A stretch of 57,797 nucleotides of DNA from Silene noctiflora (GCA_009801015.1 VHZZ01000048.1:187327-245123), one strand, 5' to 3'. Shown: positions 1 to 12,433, counted from the stretch's first letter. Translations and numbers: made by a program. Notes: generated by a model from the sequence alone, not told the origin.

Positions 1-123
1 TTGTAATCATTTAATTAAAATAAAACAAAACTGATATAAATCAAAAATTATAAATTTATTTCTAAATTTTTTGTTAGTGTTATTATTATATATCATAAAA
101 TGACTTAACAGATAATATTATAC

Positions 124-572
124 TACTATAGATCCCGCGCAATGCGCGGTATATAGAGTTTTTATTTTATTTTTAGTTTATTATTTAAAATTTTAAAATT
201 TTCACTTCATTAATATTTAATGTTTCATTCCATTATTTTTTGATATGAAACAAAAAAATTGAAATGGAAAACTAACCAAATAGAATTAAGTTAAGTTGTG
301 ATTTTTTGTAATGAATCTGTTTTTTGTCACAAAACTAATAGTAAGTACGTGTCAAGTTATTCTCTACGGTAATAATTATTTCATTACTNGTAGTAAGGGA
401 AAAAATCATAATTATGAATTTTATTAAATGATTAGAGTTTAATTATAGGCATATATTCATTGAAAAGATAATAATAATGCAATGTATGAAAATTTACTTA
501 TTACCTTATTTAGCTAAATGCTTTTTTGAGGGAAAACTAAGAGAATTTTTATTCTCTTAGTAGTAAGGGGGA
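124..572 (-). mobile_element. Non-autonomous Helitron remnant
   Basis: Read on the minus strand it has the Helitron layout: a TCCCCC start near 572 followed by a TACTAAGAG-like stretch, and at the other end a GC-rich hairpin (GCGCATTGCGC, about 135-150) next to a CTATAG/CTAG-like terminus. No coding capacity is seen. The interior resembles the element at 43853, including a stretch around 345-375. One n lies inside near 390. The terminal CTAG is imperfect here, so this is probably an old copy. Confidence 0.55.
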
Positions 573-575
573 TTG

Positions 576-1289
576 AAACAATCTAACGATAGCAACTTTA
601 AATAATGGAAGGTAATGTGTATGAGAAATAATTCATTATATAAGTCTGGCAACCTATAATTAGAATTGAATTCCGTAATTGAAATATTTCTAGTGTTTGG
701 GAATCCCTAGAATTTGGAATTGGAATTGGATCAATTCCTTACCAATTCCAACCTAGTTAAAAATTTGAGTCTCTCAAAATCCTAACATATAGTAGTCATT
801 TCAAATCCATCACTATTTACATTTTTGTAATTGCAAATTTAATCGCGATATTTTTATATATAATATTTTTTTCCGATCGCAAATATATTTCATGACTATT
901 TTTTTTCAAAAAAAAAAATTCCATAAGCTCGACCCATTTCCGTCCCGCCCAATTCCAATTCCAATTTCCTGGGTTTCCCAAACAAACTTTTGGAATCGAA
1001 TTCAAACTATTTTGATTTCTACAATTGAAATCATGAAAATAAAATCAATATCGCGTTTCCAAACACTACCTAAAGGTAATGGTTACATTCGGGTGCTGTT
1101 GTTCGGGGCAAGTTCGGGTCTCTGATTAAACAGGTCGGGTTAATTTTGTCAAGTTTACAGTCTACTCATAACTCATAACTCATAAGCTCTTTGTTAAACA
1201 TGACAAAGTTAGTCCACCAGAAGGATACAACCCGAATGGGAAGCTTTGTAATTCGTACACTCAAATTGATTAATATTTAATAGTTCGGT
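576..1289. other. Intergenic, no gene seen
   Basis: This is AT-rich sequence with repeated GGAATTG-type words around 690-760 and 945-1010 and no credible coding region. The short open frames here lack recognisable motifs and are interrupted on both strands. Confidence 0.5.
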
Positions 1290-1425
1290 TCATCTATCAC
1301 CTTAAAGTTTTGGTTAAAATATTCATTTATCATGGCAGATTGGCAGCCTTCAATAACTCAGAAGTAGAATTTCAGCACGTGATTTGAGGGACATGTGCAC
1401 TAAGCACTCTTCAAGCCCAATAAGT
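1290..1425 (-). repeat. Dispersed repeat, inverted copy of the one near 4510-4690
   Basis: Read in reverse, this contains the same ordered words (GGGCTTGAAGAGTG, TTAGTGCACATGT, AACCAAAAC...TTAAGGTGAT) as the stretch in DRD1 intron 1 at 4510-4600. The two are in opposite orientation. The class is not identified; it may be an old SINE or LTR fragment. Confidence 0.5.
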
Positions 1426-1567
1426 ATTCGAATGAGGGACTGTAATAGAAATAAATATAATAATTGGGTCTCAACTATCACCGACCCGACCAAACGTTTA
1501 TTATTGTAAACTGATTATTATTATTATTTATAAGAATTTGATAAACAATAGATCCAGGACTAGATGA

Positions 1568-1634
1568 ACAAAGCGTCTCCCTTGTGACGGAATTCTCATT
1601 TGTGACGGATACCTTCCGTCAGAAATGAGAATTT
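1568..1634. mobile_element. Short deletion derivative of a TIR MITE
   Basis: It carries the two ends of the element at 17612-17795 (AGCGTCTCCCTTGTGACGG and TTCTCATTTGTGACGGA plus its inverted partner TCTCATTTCTGACGGAAGG) with almost no interior. This is most simply an internally deleted copy. Confidence 0.5.
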
Positions 1635-1735
1635 GCCCTAGATGAAACCGTCTTGATGGAGACTACCATAGAGCCCACGCTCTTAATATGGGAGAAAAAA
1701 AGATGCCAAGTACATCCACACATATTTATTGGGAA

Positions 1736-1921
1736 AGAGAAGGTCTTACTTAAGACGACAACTATCCGTCTTAAGCTTAAGACGGATAGTGGCTCTCTTA
1801 TATAAATGCAAATGGGTATATTTATTTTCCACTCACTTGCCTTCCACTTGCATTTGTGTGAGAGACCACTATCCATTTTAAGTTTAAGACGGATAGTGGT
1901 CGTCTTAAATAAGAATTTGTG
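1736..1921. mobile_element. MULE-like MITE with 10-bp target duplication
   Basis: Long imperfect terminal inverted repeats contain TTAAGACGAC...CTATCCGTCTTAA and its complement at the right end. A 10-bp direct repeat TTATTGGGAA flanks the element (1726-1735 and 1922-1931), which fits a Mutator-like target site duplication of 9-11 bp. No transposase frame is present. Related copies lie at 3624-3800, 17612-17795 and 54996-55193. Confidence 0.7.
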
Positions 1922-1931
1922 TTATTGGGAA

Positions 1932-3040
1932 TGAAAGTGTAGCTTTGTGTTGGAAAATATTGTAGCTTTGCAAAGATTGACTATAAACTTGGCATGAGAA
2001 TCTCAAGCTATTGAAAAACTACTTTAAAGAGCGAGTCTCATTGAAAACGGACATATATGTTATAAACTTGGCATACTCGTCTTTAATAAGAATTTGTGTT
2101 GCATTGAAGATGTTCTCAGAGTTCTTACTACTTTTAGCCAGAAATAATAGTGATTTTAATAGTTATCCGAAAAAAGAGGCATCATTTATCACTTAATTAT
2201 CCAAAATTTAACTTTTTTAAATTACTTTTATCTAATCTCTGATAAAGTTTTGAACATAACATTTTACATTTATGTATTAACCACAATTATTTACGGAGTA
2301 TATTTTATACTTTCTTGGATTCTATGGTGGTTGCCCGCAATAAAACAATGAAATTCGGGAATTTCATGAATTGAAAAATCAAGTCTTCTTTATTCAGTAC
2401 TTGTATTTGGTACATAAAGGAATTAAATTCATGTGTTAATTAGCAATTTATATAATTTTGTACTTCACATGAATTACAATAAATGTATTTAGTTGCTATG
2501 TTTGAGTTTATTTTTCCCATAAATAACTAGCGTGAATTTTTTATAGAAGGTAGGCATTTGATCTTCCCAGTAAGGATTTGTTTGGTTGTCCATTAAAAAC
2601 ACATGAATTGTAATTTACGGGAAGTGTAAAATGGTTAGTTGTTTGGTTGCCTCAATTCGCATGAATCGAAGCTTCTAGGAACTCTAATTCCTCCCTAATG
2701 GAGGAAGTTGCTTATCTAAACTCCTAAGTAAGTAAAAGTTCTTATGAAATTGGAGTTCCCGCATGCAACAAACACAACTTTTGCAAATTCACATAAAATA
2801 GAATAGCATAGTAATTAAATCTTCTGAGCATTGCAATTTCCCATTATTAACCACCGACCCCTAATTTTCAATGCCTTTATTATAGAAAAGTTGGATTACC
2901 TACTTACCCTAAATAATTGACAATTTATGTGAATATGTAACACTTTTCTCTACAGTTGCCAAGAAAAAAAAAATCACATTGGCAACGAAAAACTTTTTCC
3001 AAATTCGTATTAGTTTAATGGAACGATTGAATTCTTATGA
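1932..3040. other. Intergenic, no gene seen
   Basis: This stretch is AT-rich with no credible coding region, RNA gene or complete mobile element. A segment around 2570-2780 (TTTGTTTGGTTGTC, GTTTGGTTGCC) reads like an old MITE remnant, but no clear ends could be defined. Confidence 0.4.
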
Positions 3041-3044
3041 ATTA

Positions 3045-3320
3045 CTCCCTCCGATCCAGACAAATGGTAACATAGGGAAAAAGTGGTTATTTAAGAAAAG
3101 GTGGAAAAGTGAGGGATAAAGTGGGAAAATTTGATTGGGGTCACATGGGTTTATGTGAATTAAATAAGTAGTTTGTGGGTGGGTGAGTGGATGGTAAAGT
3201 TGTAAATAGGTAGTGGATGTAAGGGTAATTTAGTCGTTTTTCATGCCAAATATGGTATGTTACCATTGGTGTGGATCATCCATTTTAGGTAAGTGTTACC
3301 ATCTGTCTGGATCGGGGGAG
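3045..3320. mobile_element. Stowaway-like MITE
   Basis: The element starts CTCCCTCCGATCCAGACA and ends with the inverted partner TGTCTGGATCGGGGGAG, and both ends abut TA. It is about 276 bp, non-coding and internally AT-rich. These are Stowaway/Tc1-mariner-type features. Confidence 0.85.
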
Positions 3321-3623
3321 TATATTTTTTAGGAACATTCAATTTCTTGATCAATCAAACGACTCGCAAATAAAGTTGTACGTTCATTTAGAACAAAAAT
3401 CAAGAGCCACTATAACGCCAGAGCTATAATGGATAACACGACGATGTTTAATTCCTCTATGGCAACCAAACCAAACATAATATCAAAGATTCCTTACAAC
3501 CATTAATAATGTCAAAAAAACGTGTTACTATTTGTATGGATAAAGGGAGTAGAGATTAGCAAAAAGTGAGTTGTTACTTTAGCCCGTTTTAATCCTAAAA
3601 CAGATAAAGATAGATATGTAAAA

Positions 3624-3800
3624 CACAAATTCTCATTAAAGACGGACACTATCCATCCCAAGCTGAAAATAGATAGTGTCTCCCTCACAATATGCAAGTT
3701 GCGTTATCCATGCGGTGCTCCATTTCCCTCCACTTATCTTGTCACTTGTCTTATTATGAGAGGGTCAGTATCCGTTACGACTGATATTATCCGTCAAAAA
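3624..3800. mobile_element. MULE-like MITE, related to 54996-55193
   Basis: The left end CACAAATTCTCATTAAAGACGG matches the right end of the 54996 element read in reverse. The interior shares blocks such as TGCTCCATTTCCCTCCACTT and TATGAGAGGG. The right boundary is approximate. Confidence 0.55.
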
Positions 3801-4222
3801 AAAGCCATAATTACATGCATAGTACAATAGTAGAGTACTAGAGTACCATAATAAGCAAAAGACACACATTTCATAGCTTCCATACATTTCCTCTGCATTT
3901 CACCACTTTCTCTTCTTGTATACACTACAAAAACCTCATTTTCTCTCTTCATTTTCTTACAATTCTCCTTTAAACGCTGCGTTTCACACTTTCAACCTAC
4001 TTTCTTCAACCCCCATTAATGTAATATTGTAAACTCTACTTTCTCTCTCCTCCATTTTTGTTTATTTTCGAGGTTTCAACTTTGTTACTATTTTGTTACA
4101 GTTGTAAATTATGTGAATGTAGTATATTTTTTGGGTATTATTTAATATTTATGTTAAAGTTATCTAATTTGTGTTTTGTTTCAATGTTTTTGTGTGATTT
4201 TTGGTGAATTTAGTGAGTCATT

Positions 4223-7200
4223 ATGGAGAATGGAGTTAATGAAGCTTGTAGAGGTAATTTCTTTCTAGATTTTGCATAATGTGTTATGTTACTCTGAATC
4301 GACTGCAAGTGTTGGACATGACTCGGAGTATCGGATACGGTTATTTTCCGTAAAGTTTCAATCTTCTTCTATATTTTGCATTTTTTTTTACATTTTCACA
4401 TAGTTATATGCCTTCTAGACGTTTTAGTTATATATGCTATGTTACTCTGACCCGAAAAGTTTTCAACTTTTTGGTCTAAACTGAATCGGACATGTGACAC
4501 GCTAATAGATGAACCAACTCAACCAAAACGTTAAGGTGATGTTTGAGGCTATTGGGCTTGAAGAGTGGTTAGTGCACATGTTCCCCTACCATTGTTGAGG
4601 TTCCACTTCATAAGTTTTTGAGGAGTTTTGAGGTTGTCAGGATTTGAACCCGTGACCGAAAACGCTGGCTCTGATACCATGATAGATGAACCACCTCAAC
4701 CATCCTATTACACGCGACCAAAGTGATGTGTCTAAATAGCGAAGGTTATTGGAGTAAATGTGTGGGTTGATTGATGTGGATCAATTTTCCGATTTTCTTG
4801 GTATAATCTTAGTTTCCTTATCGTAATGCTTTGTTATTGTGGTTGTCAATCTTAGCAAGATCATACCTTTGTGGTTATTTAATTCCCAAATTCTGTTTTT
4901 TTTCCCTTAAATCGGTCTTCAGGGTTTGGTAGAGTGTGTGTATGGTGTGACATTTATGTTTGATTTTGTTAGAAAACATGTGCTTTTCCGAGAGGGGTGA
5001 AGAGGAACGGCCATAAATCTTAAGGTTCTCATATATCGTACTGTATATAGAGAGAATCAATGTTTTTATTTCGCGGAAGGAGAGGGGACAAGGGCGATTA
5101 TGATGCTGACAGGTTTCGAATATATGGTAATTCATGTTTTAGAGTTAGGAGTTGATCGGAGCTAATAGATATAATCAAGGCCATTTTTTGTGATATGAGT
5201 GGAGACGACTCATGGCCTTGAGCAGCCGTGCATTATTAGAATTTCGTTATTGACATTTGCGTTTATATGGTACTCCGTATAGAACTTGAATGTTTTTGGC
5301 TTTTGATGAACTGAGGATGGATGGTCGTGACTTGTGTAAAAGTTTGTACGAACCAGTTACATTATAGTGTGTGATCGGTTATTGTTGATGGAGAATGCTG
5401 TATAGTAGAAATTGAGGTGCGAACATTGTTTGTAACTAGGATTTATGAGTTGATTGCAAACATCCTTTCGTTGGTTTAGCACTTTAGCGGTACATTTCAT
5501 TTAATTTGTTCTTTACAAATCAATGTGTGGCTTTGAGCATCCAACATATGGGTTTTATCTTGCTTCATGTCATCTCTACATATATTTGGAAAATCTAATG
5601 ATCGAAATTCACATTGGTTAGCCACCAAGGTCAAATGGGGACTATATATTCGGTGTAAACGTAGTATTTTTTTCTTGTATGAGTAGGGGAATAGGATCTC
5701 TATCTTTCTCTGGCTCCTACTTGCTGGTACTCAGTCACTCTGTATGCTTATTGCAATATATGTTGTCCTTAACTCCTTATGTATTGGACTTTCGTTGTGT
5801 GGAATAGATTACTATCCTGTCAGTCATAAGAGGCTGAAGTTATTCACTGGAGGAGAGGATACTGGAGTCACTGAATATTCTGACCCTTTTGTAGTTCCGA
5901 ATTTAATGGAGAGCCTGAACTCTGGTAAATATGGAAGTGTAACAAAAGACGTGCAAGCCTTGATTGAGCGAAAGATGCAAATGCTGAACTCTTTTGTCAG
6001 TTTGTATCCTGAATTGGAGGGTAGTCCTAGTCCTAGTCCTATTCTGGAGAATGTTGAGCCAAAATCGGTTGTTCCAACATCTAATCATGTCATCATAGCT
6101 GACTCGGATGAAGAGAATGATGCAGAACAGATTTCTGTCAATCAGTCTCAGAAGATAGCCGCCCCTGGGCACACCATCGAACTTTTTACTGACCACTTAC
6201 AGGTGCGAGTTTTCTACCACTCTGCTCAGCTTCAGTCCTGGTGGTTCGGGAAATTTCTGTGTTTCCCTAAACCTTTTATCAATAATCCATATATTCTTCT
6301 TCTAAAATATGGTAATTGCAGGTTGATACTCAAAAGAATAGCAATGCTGTTAACGACGAGCCTAAAAGAGTTAACAAGATTAAAGACAAAGGTCTCTACT
6401 TTGGTGTTAAGGATGAATCCGATGAACTGAGTGATGGAGATGATGGGTCTAGAGCTGAAGACGACGGGTTGTCAGATATATGGAAGCAGATGGGTTTTGC
6501 ATTAGAAACTTCCAAGGTAGCATTCCAACTTCGGAATCTATTGTGGTTGTGCTAACCCGATCTCATCATTGTCTAGTTTCTTAGAACATCTTTATCTATT
6601 CTCTTTTGATGACTTTTGATTATAACTCGAGCTGGCAACAGCTTCCTTGCAGAGTGCTACTGGCTTGTGCTATCTATGTCAGTAGACGCTGCAGAAGCAT
6701 TTNCTTTTTAAATATTTGTTCGACTGCTTACGATTCATATATGATGTCAGGAGTTATTTTAGGTGCGCAGAGATAGAAAACATAGATGCTATATGCTAGA
6801 TTATTGACATTTCGACTTTGATTTTCAAAGTCTTCAATTTTGGAACTTTATTGGTCACTGTTAAACTTGAAGATAGATTGACGCGTCTTTGCATAAATTA
6901 GTTACGTGGCTTGAAGCTTGCATGCTAACTGTAACTCAAGGCATACTGTATTTTTCCATCCCTTTTTTTCCATTTGTTGGTGCTCGGGTGTGGAAGGAAA
7001 CTGCTCATTACCATGTGAATAGCGGGAGGTTTTCAGTCGGAGCAAATTAAGATAATGATGAAAATAAGGCGCGAAGTGACCAGTGTGCTCTTTATATTAC
7101 TTGCAGAAAAGAACCGTCTCATGATTGAATCTTAAACTAAAATCTGCATTATTTATATTTTTTTAGATTTCATGCTATAATTCTTGCGGATCCTCTTATG

Positions 7201-9639
7201 CTTTCCGTCTGTGCAGTATGTTTGCCTCCCTTTCCTGCATTTGGTTCTGTATCTATCTCGTAAATTTCAACTGTAAATGATGGTTTTCCTAGTTTAGAGA
7301 AAAAAATACTTTAAGTTCCTTGTATGTTTTATTTTTGTAGGATGTTTCTCTTGATATTTCGCCTGAGGATACAAACGAGGAGGAGAAGGAGGAGGAGGAC
7401 GAGGGATGTGCTCACTCATTTGTCCTCAAAGATGATCTTGGGGATGTGTGCCGTGTTTGTGGCATCGTTAAGAGGGCCATTGAGAATATATTTGATTTCC
7501 AGTACATGAAGGTTTCACCTCTGCACCTCTATGATTTTTCCATTTTCTGTTTGCATTCTTCCTGCATCAAACTTAGTTATTTACCCTGCCTTCAGCGTAT
7601 GCTGATATAATTCAGATTTTTAGGCCAAACTTAGTTATTTCCGCGACTTCTTTTTAAGAAAACAGTTATATTCATGTCAAATTTAAATCTGTTCTTCATA
7701 CCAGGCTTCTCGTAGAAGAACTTATCGATCTGATTCTCGGGCTAGCAAAGAATTCGAGAACCTAGGGACCTATGTGGATGGTACGAAGTTAAATGGACGT
7801 GATCTGGCTATAACCGATATCTCTCCCCATCCAAGACATAAGAAGGTTATGAAGGCACATCAATTAGAGGGATTTAATTTCTTACTTGGCAACTTAGTAA
7901 TTGAAAATCCCAGCGGATGCATCTTGGCTCATGCTCCTGGCTCAGGGAAAACATTCATGATAATTAGTTTCATGCAGAGTTTTCTCGCCAAATATCCCGA
8001 TGCTAGGCCATTAGTAGTGCTGCCAAAGGGGATCCTACCAACCTGGAGGAACGAATTTCGTAGATGGCAAATTGAGGACATCCCTCTTCTCGACTTCTAC
8101 TCCTCAAAGGCGGAGAACCGGTCTCAACAAAGTCAAGTGTTAAAACAATGGGTAAGCCAGCGAAGTATACTGTTTTTGGGATACCAGCAGTTCTCCATTA
8201 TTGTCTCAGATAATCGCTCATGCAAGGCAACTTCTTATTGTCGTGACGTTCTTTTGAAATGTCCGACAATTATGATCCTGGATGAAGGCCACAATCCAAG
8301 AAATGATAATACCGACATGCTAAACACCCTTGCTATGGTCCAGACACCTAGAAAGGTGGTGCTGTCAGGCACTCTTTACCAAAATCATGTCAAAGAGGTT
8401 TTCACAATCTTGAATCTCGTTCGGCCAAAGTTTCTCAAACTGGAGTCTTCTCAGACTATTATGAAACGCATCTTAAGCCGGGTTTCATTTGACGGGCTCA
8501 AGAAAAATTTGAAAGGGAATTCTGAAAGTAACTTTTTTGACCTCGTAGAGCATACCCTCCAGCAAGATTCGGATTTTAAAAGGAAGGAAGGTGTCATAAA
8601 GGACCTGAGGGAGATGACCAGCGGTGTCTTGCACTACTACCGGGGAGACTTCCTGGATGATCTCCCTGGGCTCCTTGACTTCACCGTTCTGCTTAAGCTC
8701 AAGCCTCTACAAAAGCGTCTTGTTCAACACCTAGAGAAGACTGAAAAGGCGTCATTCAGGAAAAGCTCAATGGGCTGTGCTGTTTACACCCATCCAATGT
8801 TAAAGCAGTTTATGAACAGAAAAGGCGGGGCTGAAAAAAACTCGCTTCCTTGTAATGAGACGATTGATGAGCTGGTGAATAAGGAAGATTGGAGAGAGGG
8901 TGTGAAAGCGAAGTTCTTTTTCAATGTGTTGGGCCTTTGTGAGAGTACCAATGAGAAATTACTTGTCTTTAGCCAGTATCTCCTCCCATTGAAGTTTCTA
9001 GAACGAATGGCGATTTGCAAGAAAGGGTATCGTGTTGGTACAGAGATATTCATGATAACTGGAGATACCTCGGCTGAGCAAAGAGAGACTTCAATGGAGC
9101 AATTTAACACATCTACACACGCAAGAGTGTTCTTTGGGTCTATTAAAGCTTGTGGGGAAGGCATCTCATTGGTGGGAGCCTCACGTGTTATAATACTCGA
9201 TGTGCACTTAAATCCATCGGTATCAAGGCAAGCACTAGGTCGTGCATTTAGGCCCGGACAAGAGAATAAGGTGTATGTCTATAGGCTTGTTGCTGCCGAC
9301 TCCCCTGAAGAAAAAGATCATCTCATTTGTTTCAAGAAAGAACAAATTGCTAAAAGGTGGTTCGAATGGAATGAGTACAGCGGAAACCAAGAGTTTGAGT
9401 TGCAGAAAGTTGATCCTAAAGACTGTGGTGATATGTTTCTCGAGAGTGATGCCATAGCCTGCGACATTCAGTCATTATACACCAGGTTGGTTCGTATTTT
9501 CAGTTGTATATNTCCTTCTGTGATCCTTATGCGTCTCAAAGAGTCGTTATTCTTGACTGAAGTTTAGTCGCTCAATGCAGTTTCCATTTTAATGATGGTT
9601 TTGTTGTCTCTTATGGAGTTTCGTATTTTTTGTAGGTAA
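4223..9639 (+). CDS. DRD1: DRD1/CHR35-type SNF2 chromatin remodeler
   Basis: Six exons join cleanly: 4223-4253, 5808-6202, 6322-6516, 7341-7511, 7705-9485 and 9636-9639, giving 858 aa (Arabidopsis DRD1 is close to 890). The last exon adds only one base plus TAA. Residues 11-264 match the DRD1 N-terminal region, including an acidic run followed by a Cys pair motif (C230, C244, C247). The ATPase follows: Walker A HAPGSGKT at 340-347, DEGH at 457-460, SGTLYQN at 485-491, and helicase C-terminal motif GRAFRPGQ at 776-783. DRD1-family proteins work with Pol V in RNA-directed DNA methylation in the nucleus. CLASSY proteins are the alternative, but wording around the motifs fits DRD1/CHR35 better. 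Each splice site is GT-AG and phases agree. Bases n at 6703 and 9512 fall in introns. Intron 1 is about 1.55 kb and holds a dispersed repeat. Confidence 0.92.
4510..4690 (+). repeat. Dispersed repeat in DRD1 intron 1
   Basis: This is related to the inverted copy at 1290-1425. It contains GGATTTGAACCCGTGACC, whose reverse reads like a tRNA B box (GGGTTCAAATCC), so a tRNA-derived SINE or LTR fragment is possible. No target duplication was found. Confidence 0.4.
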
Positions 9640-10155
9640 TTATCAGCAACTGTCTGCGGAACTTACAAGTAGGAAATTTTTGTGCAACTAACTCTCGAAT
9701 GTTTACTGAAGGTAACTTACGTATATGAAAGTATAAAGCGCTGAACTTCGAAATTACTGGCTCCATTAGTTCCTTGACTAACACTGTTAAGCTTCTTGTA
9801 TGTCAATATGCTGTTCGCCTGTTCTGTTGGCTGGTACGCCATTTTCGGATCAACTGTTACAAACTCAGAATGCTACTGTTATTCTGTTCGGTTTGCTGCA
9901 TTTTCGCAGAACTGAAACTCTTGTTATAAGAAAGTATATAAGAAGTAGTTCATCTGGTTCACCTCAAAATTCTCGATGCCCGGGGATCGATATATCATGT
10001 TATCTTCTACCGTCTCAATCATTTGTTTACTTTATTTTATTCTTTGCATAAAGTTAATCAAAGGGAAGCAAAGATTGAGACGGAGGTAGTATATTTTTTT
10101 ATGAATTAGAAAAACTTGTTTGGTGGTACATAGAAAACGGGATTCATGTAGGAAT
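9445..10155 (+). repeat. Parent segment of a duplication (DRD1 3' end)
   Basis: The last coding bases, last intron, stop codon and downstream flank of the DRD1-like gene recur, diverged, at 19003-19450. Shared blocks include GCATAGCCTGCGAC-type words near 9450, CTCAATGCAGTTTCCATTTTAATG near 9573, TTTTCGGATCAACTGTTACA near 9841 and ATGAATTAGAAAAACT near 10100. The downstream part is probably the 3' untranslated region. Confidence 0.8.
10009..10092. mobile_element. Very short Stowaway-like element
   Basis: Ends CTACCGTCTCAATC and GATTGAGACGGAGGTAG are inverted partners. The element is only about 80 bp and sits at the tail of the probable DRD1 3' region. Confidence 0.5.
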
Positions 10156-10435
10156 ACATACTTTGGCGATTATATGGAACTAGACTATACAACTAGTTAT
10201 ATTGGTTATATAGAATAGAACCCGAGCTTTATAATGGGTTTATTTGAGCTTAGACATATAGATCATGAGCTTTATTTGAAAGAATTTGAGTTTCATTATA
10301 AAAATACTGAACTTAAAAAATTATAATAGTATTTGTGCGATTATATAATCAATTTCCTTCATTTTGACTAGTAATTTGCATCATATTGTAGTTTTTTTCC
10401 CCTCCAGAGCATGGTATTTTGGTTTCTATTTTGTA

Positions 10436-10650
10436 CTCCCTCCATCCCGGTCATTTGTTGTGCTTTTCCATTTTGGTTGTCTCAGTCAATTGTTGTCATT
10501 GACTCATTTCTATTTTAGGATTGCATTTGATGAGTAATTTGATCTTTCACATTCAATTTAGTCCACTTGTCAACTTATAATAGGCTTCCTCCTCTTTCCT
10601 TGGTCTTTGTGTCAAATTCAAAAGACAACAAATAACCGGGACGGAGGGAG
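10436..10650. mobile_element. Stowaway-like MITE
   Basis: It has TA-flanked ends CTCCCTCCATCCCGGTCATTTG and CAAATAACCGGGACGGAGGGAG. It is about 215 bp and non-coding. Confidence 0.88.
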
Positions 10651-11776
10651 TAGTATTCTAGTGTAACTTATATAAAATTGCGCCAGTCGACTTTAAAATA
10701 TACCATAATTTTCCAATGGTTTATGGCTAAATCATTTGAGTAAAGCCCGGTATTTCTATAAGTGACAAAAATTTGCCTTTATCGGACACTCAAGCGTAAA
10801 GTTGTTACTAATTTGAAGTTTTTTTTTTTTCTCTTAATTGCCATTTTTTTGCTTTAATTTAAATCAATAGTTGTTATTAATTATTGCTTAATATAGACAA
10901 AAGTTAATGTTATTCAAACACAAAAAAAAAAAAAAANAAAAAAAAAAAAATGAGTTATTCTCTGAAAACGTTGGGACATGACGACATAACTAGCTTGTAT
11001 ATTTCGTAGAAAAAGACAAAGTGATACAAACAAGGTATACTTATGCCACTAGGGCGTAGAAAGAAAAAGATGGAATGCGGACCATTACAGCCTGCCTATA
11101 ATGGAGACTCCTACACCTTGGTGATTGAACTCTACAATCACACGACCAAAAAACCAGAAGATCCAGCAAGCGGAACAGCCATAGAGCTATCAAACAGTAT
11201 TCACAGTACAGTAAAACACATAAGCAGAAATATACTCGGCGAAACACTAGAGAATTAATGCAAATCACAAATGCAAAGACATCCGCAAATCACACCATTT
11301 CAGGTACATAGTCCATATACAGACATAGTCAGAAACGTTACTTATCGACTGCAGTTAAATGTTGTTCAAGCTGCTGCTGAGATAGCAAAATATTACAGAT
11401 TTACAGAAACAGGTTAATAGAAAAAACATCAAATAACCAGAATCAACAAAAACCAAAACCAACAACTCCAGGTTCACAATCTTACTGTCACACTCGGCAC
11501 CATATCGCAACAATCAGAACATGCAGAACATTATATGACTGTATTCTCGCAATATACAGACATACAGCAGTATACTACCTCAATTTCAATCAATTGCAGT
11601 AATTGTTCAAACAGGCGAAAACAATTCATTACTCCGTATCAATCATTTGTTCACCTTTTTTATTCTTTTGACGGATACTTTGATCTAATATAACGAATCC
11701 CAACAACTGTGTAAGCAAGTAATTAATTCAATCGCAAAACACACGAATCCGAATCAATTTCAAACAAACCGATTAT
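10651..11776. other. Intergenic between DRD1 and H2B, no gene seen
   Basis: This stretch has a poly(A) run interrupted by one n around 10921-10950, then A- and C-rich sequence up to the H2B 3' flank. An ACTCCGTATCAATCATTTGTTCACC word near 11631 resembles a Stowaway end, but no partner was found. No coding evidence. Confidence 0.45.
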
Positions 11777-11799
11777 CATTCATTCATTCATTCATTCAT
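11776..11799. repeat. ATTC tetranucleotide repeat
   Basis: About six units of CATT/ATTC lie just downstream of the H2B stop codon, likely within or near its 3' untranslated region. Confidence 0.8.
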
Positions 11800-11844
11800 C
11801 AAGCTTAATTACATAAACTTCATAATCATAACTTCAAGACAAAT

Positions 11845-12288
11845 CTAAGAACTAGTAAACTTAGTAACAGCCTTAGTCCCTTCAGAAACAGCATGCTTAG
11901 CCAATTCACCAGGAAGAACAAGCCTAACAGCAGTCTGAATCTCCCTGGAAGTAATGGTCGGCTTCTTGTTATACCTCGCAAGCTTAGAAGATTCCTGAGC
12001 AAGCTTCTCAAAGATATCGTTGATGAAGCTGTTCATGATACTCATCGCCTTGCTCGAGATTCCGATATCAGGATGAACTTGCTTGAGAACCTTAAAGATG
12101 TAAATCTTGTAGGTTTCAACACTTTTCTTGTTTCTCTTCTTCTTCTTGTCACCAACTGCCGCTGCTCCGGCTTCCTTCGGGAGTTTCTTTCCGGCTTTCG
12201 GCTTCTTCTCGGCTGGTGCCTTCTCCGCTGCAACCGCTTTCTCCGCTGGCTTCTTTTCGGCCGGCTTTTTGTCGGTTTTTGGTGCCAT
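11845..12288 (-). CDS. Histone H2B
   Basis: This intronless 147-aa protein is a core histone of the nucleosome. The first 50 residues are the plant-type Lys/Ala/Glu/Pro-rich tail with repeated [12 protein letters not shown] units. The histone fold follows, with [20 protein letters not shown], then [19 protein letters not shown], ending [19 protein letters not shown]. The lysine in AVTKFTSS (K143) is at the conserved monoubiquitination position. Length matches plant H2B (about 145-150). The ATG at 12288 is the first possible start below a TATA box and is supported by the canonical MAPK start. Upstream lies a type I histone promoter element, so S-phase expression is expected. The gene is probably one of a multigene family. 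Confidence 0.97.
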   Translation of the reverse strand: MAPKTDKKPAEKKPAEKAVAAEKAPAEKKPKAGKKLPKEAGAAAVGDKKKKRNKKSVETYKIYIFKVLKQVHPDIGISSKAMSIMNSFINDIFEKLAQESSKLARYNKKPTITSREIQTAVRLVLPGELAKHAVSEGTKAVTKFTSS

Positions 12289-12368
12289 TGGAAACGAGAG
12301 GTTTTTGTGTGTTTTTTTTGAGAGGGAAATGAGAGGTTTGAATTGGGAGAGTGAAATGTGTGGGGTGG

Positions 12369-12376
12369 TATTTATA
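12369..12376 (-). promoter_or_regulatory. TATA box of H2B
   Basis: TATAAATA on the minus strand lies about 80 bases upstream of the H2B ATG, a normal distance allowing for a short leader. Confidence 0.8.
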
Positions 12377-12416
12377 GGGAGGAGGAGAATGATCTGATTG
12401 GAGGAAACTGGTTGGT

Positions 12417-12433
12417 GCGGATCGATGACGTGG
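12417..12433 (-). promoter_or_regulatory. Histone type I element (hexamer plus octamer)
   Basis: The minus strand reads CCACGTCATCGATCCGCA. The known plant histone type I element is CCACGTCANCGATCCGCG, so all but the last base agree. It combines the ACGTCA hexamer and the inverted octamer, about 45 bases upstream of the TATA box. In plants these elements drive S-phase and meristem expression of histone genes. Confidence 0.85.

Noticed and set aside
5903..6196. Minus-strand 97-codon frame inside DRD1 exon 2
   Set aside because: It lies opposite a coding exon with strong family matches and has no motif of its own.
8784..9164. Minus-strand 126-codon frame inside DRD1 exon 5
   Set aside because: Shadow of the helicase domain on the other strand.
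11893..12321. Plus-strand frames of 89-142 codons across H2B
   Set aside because: They are opposite-strand shadows of the Lys-rich H2B sequence and include its promoter.
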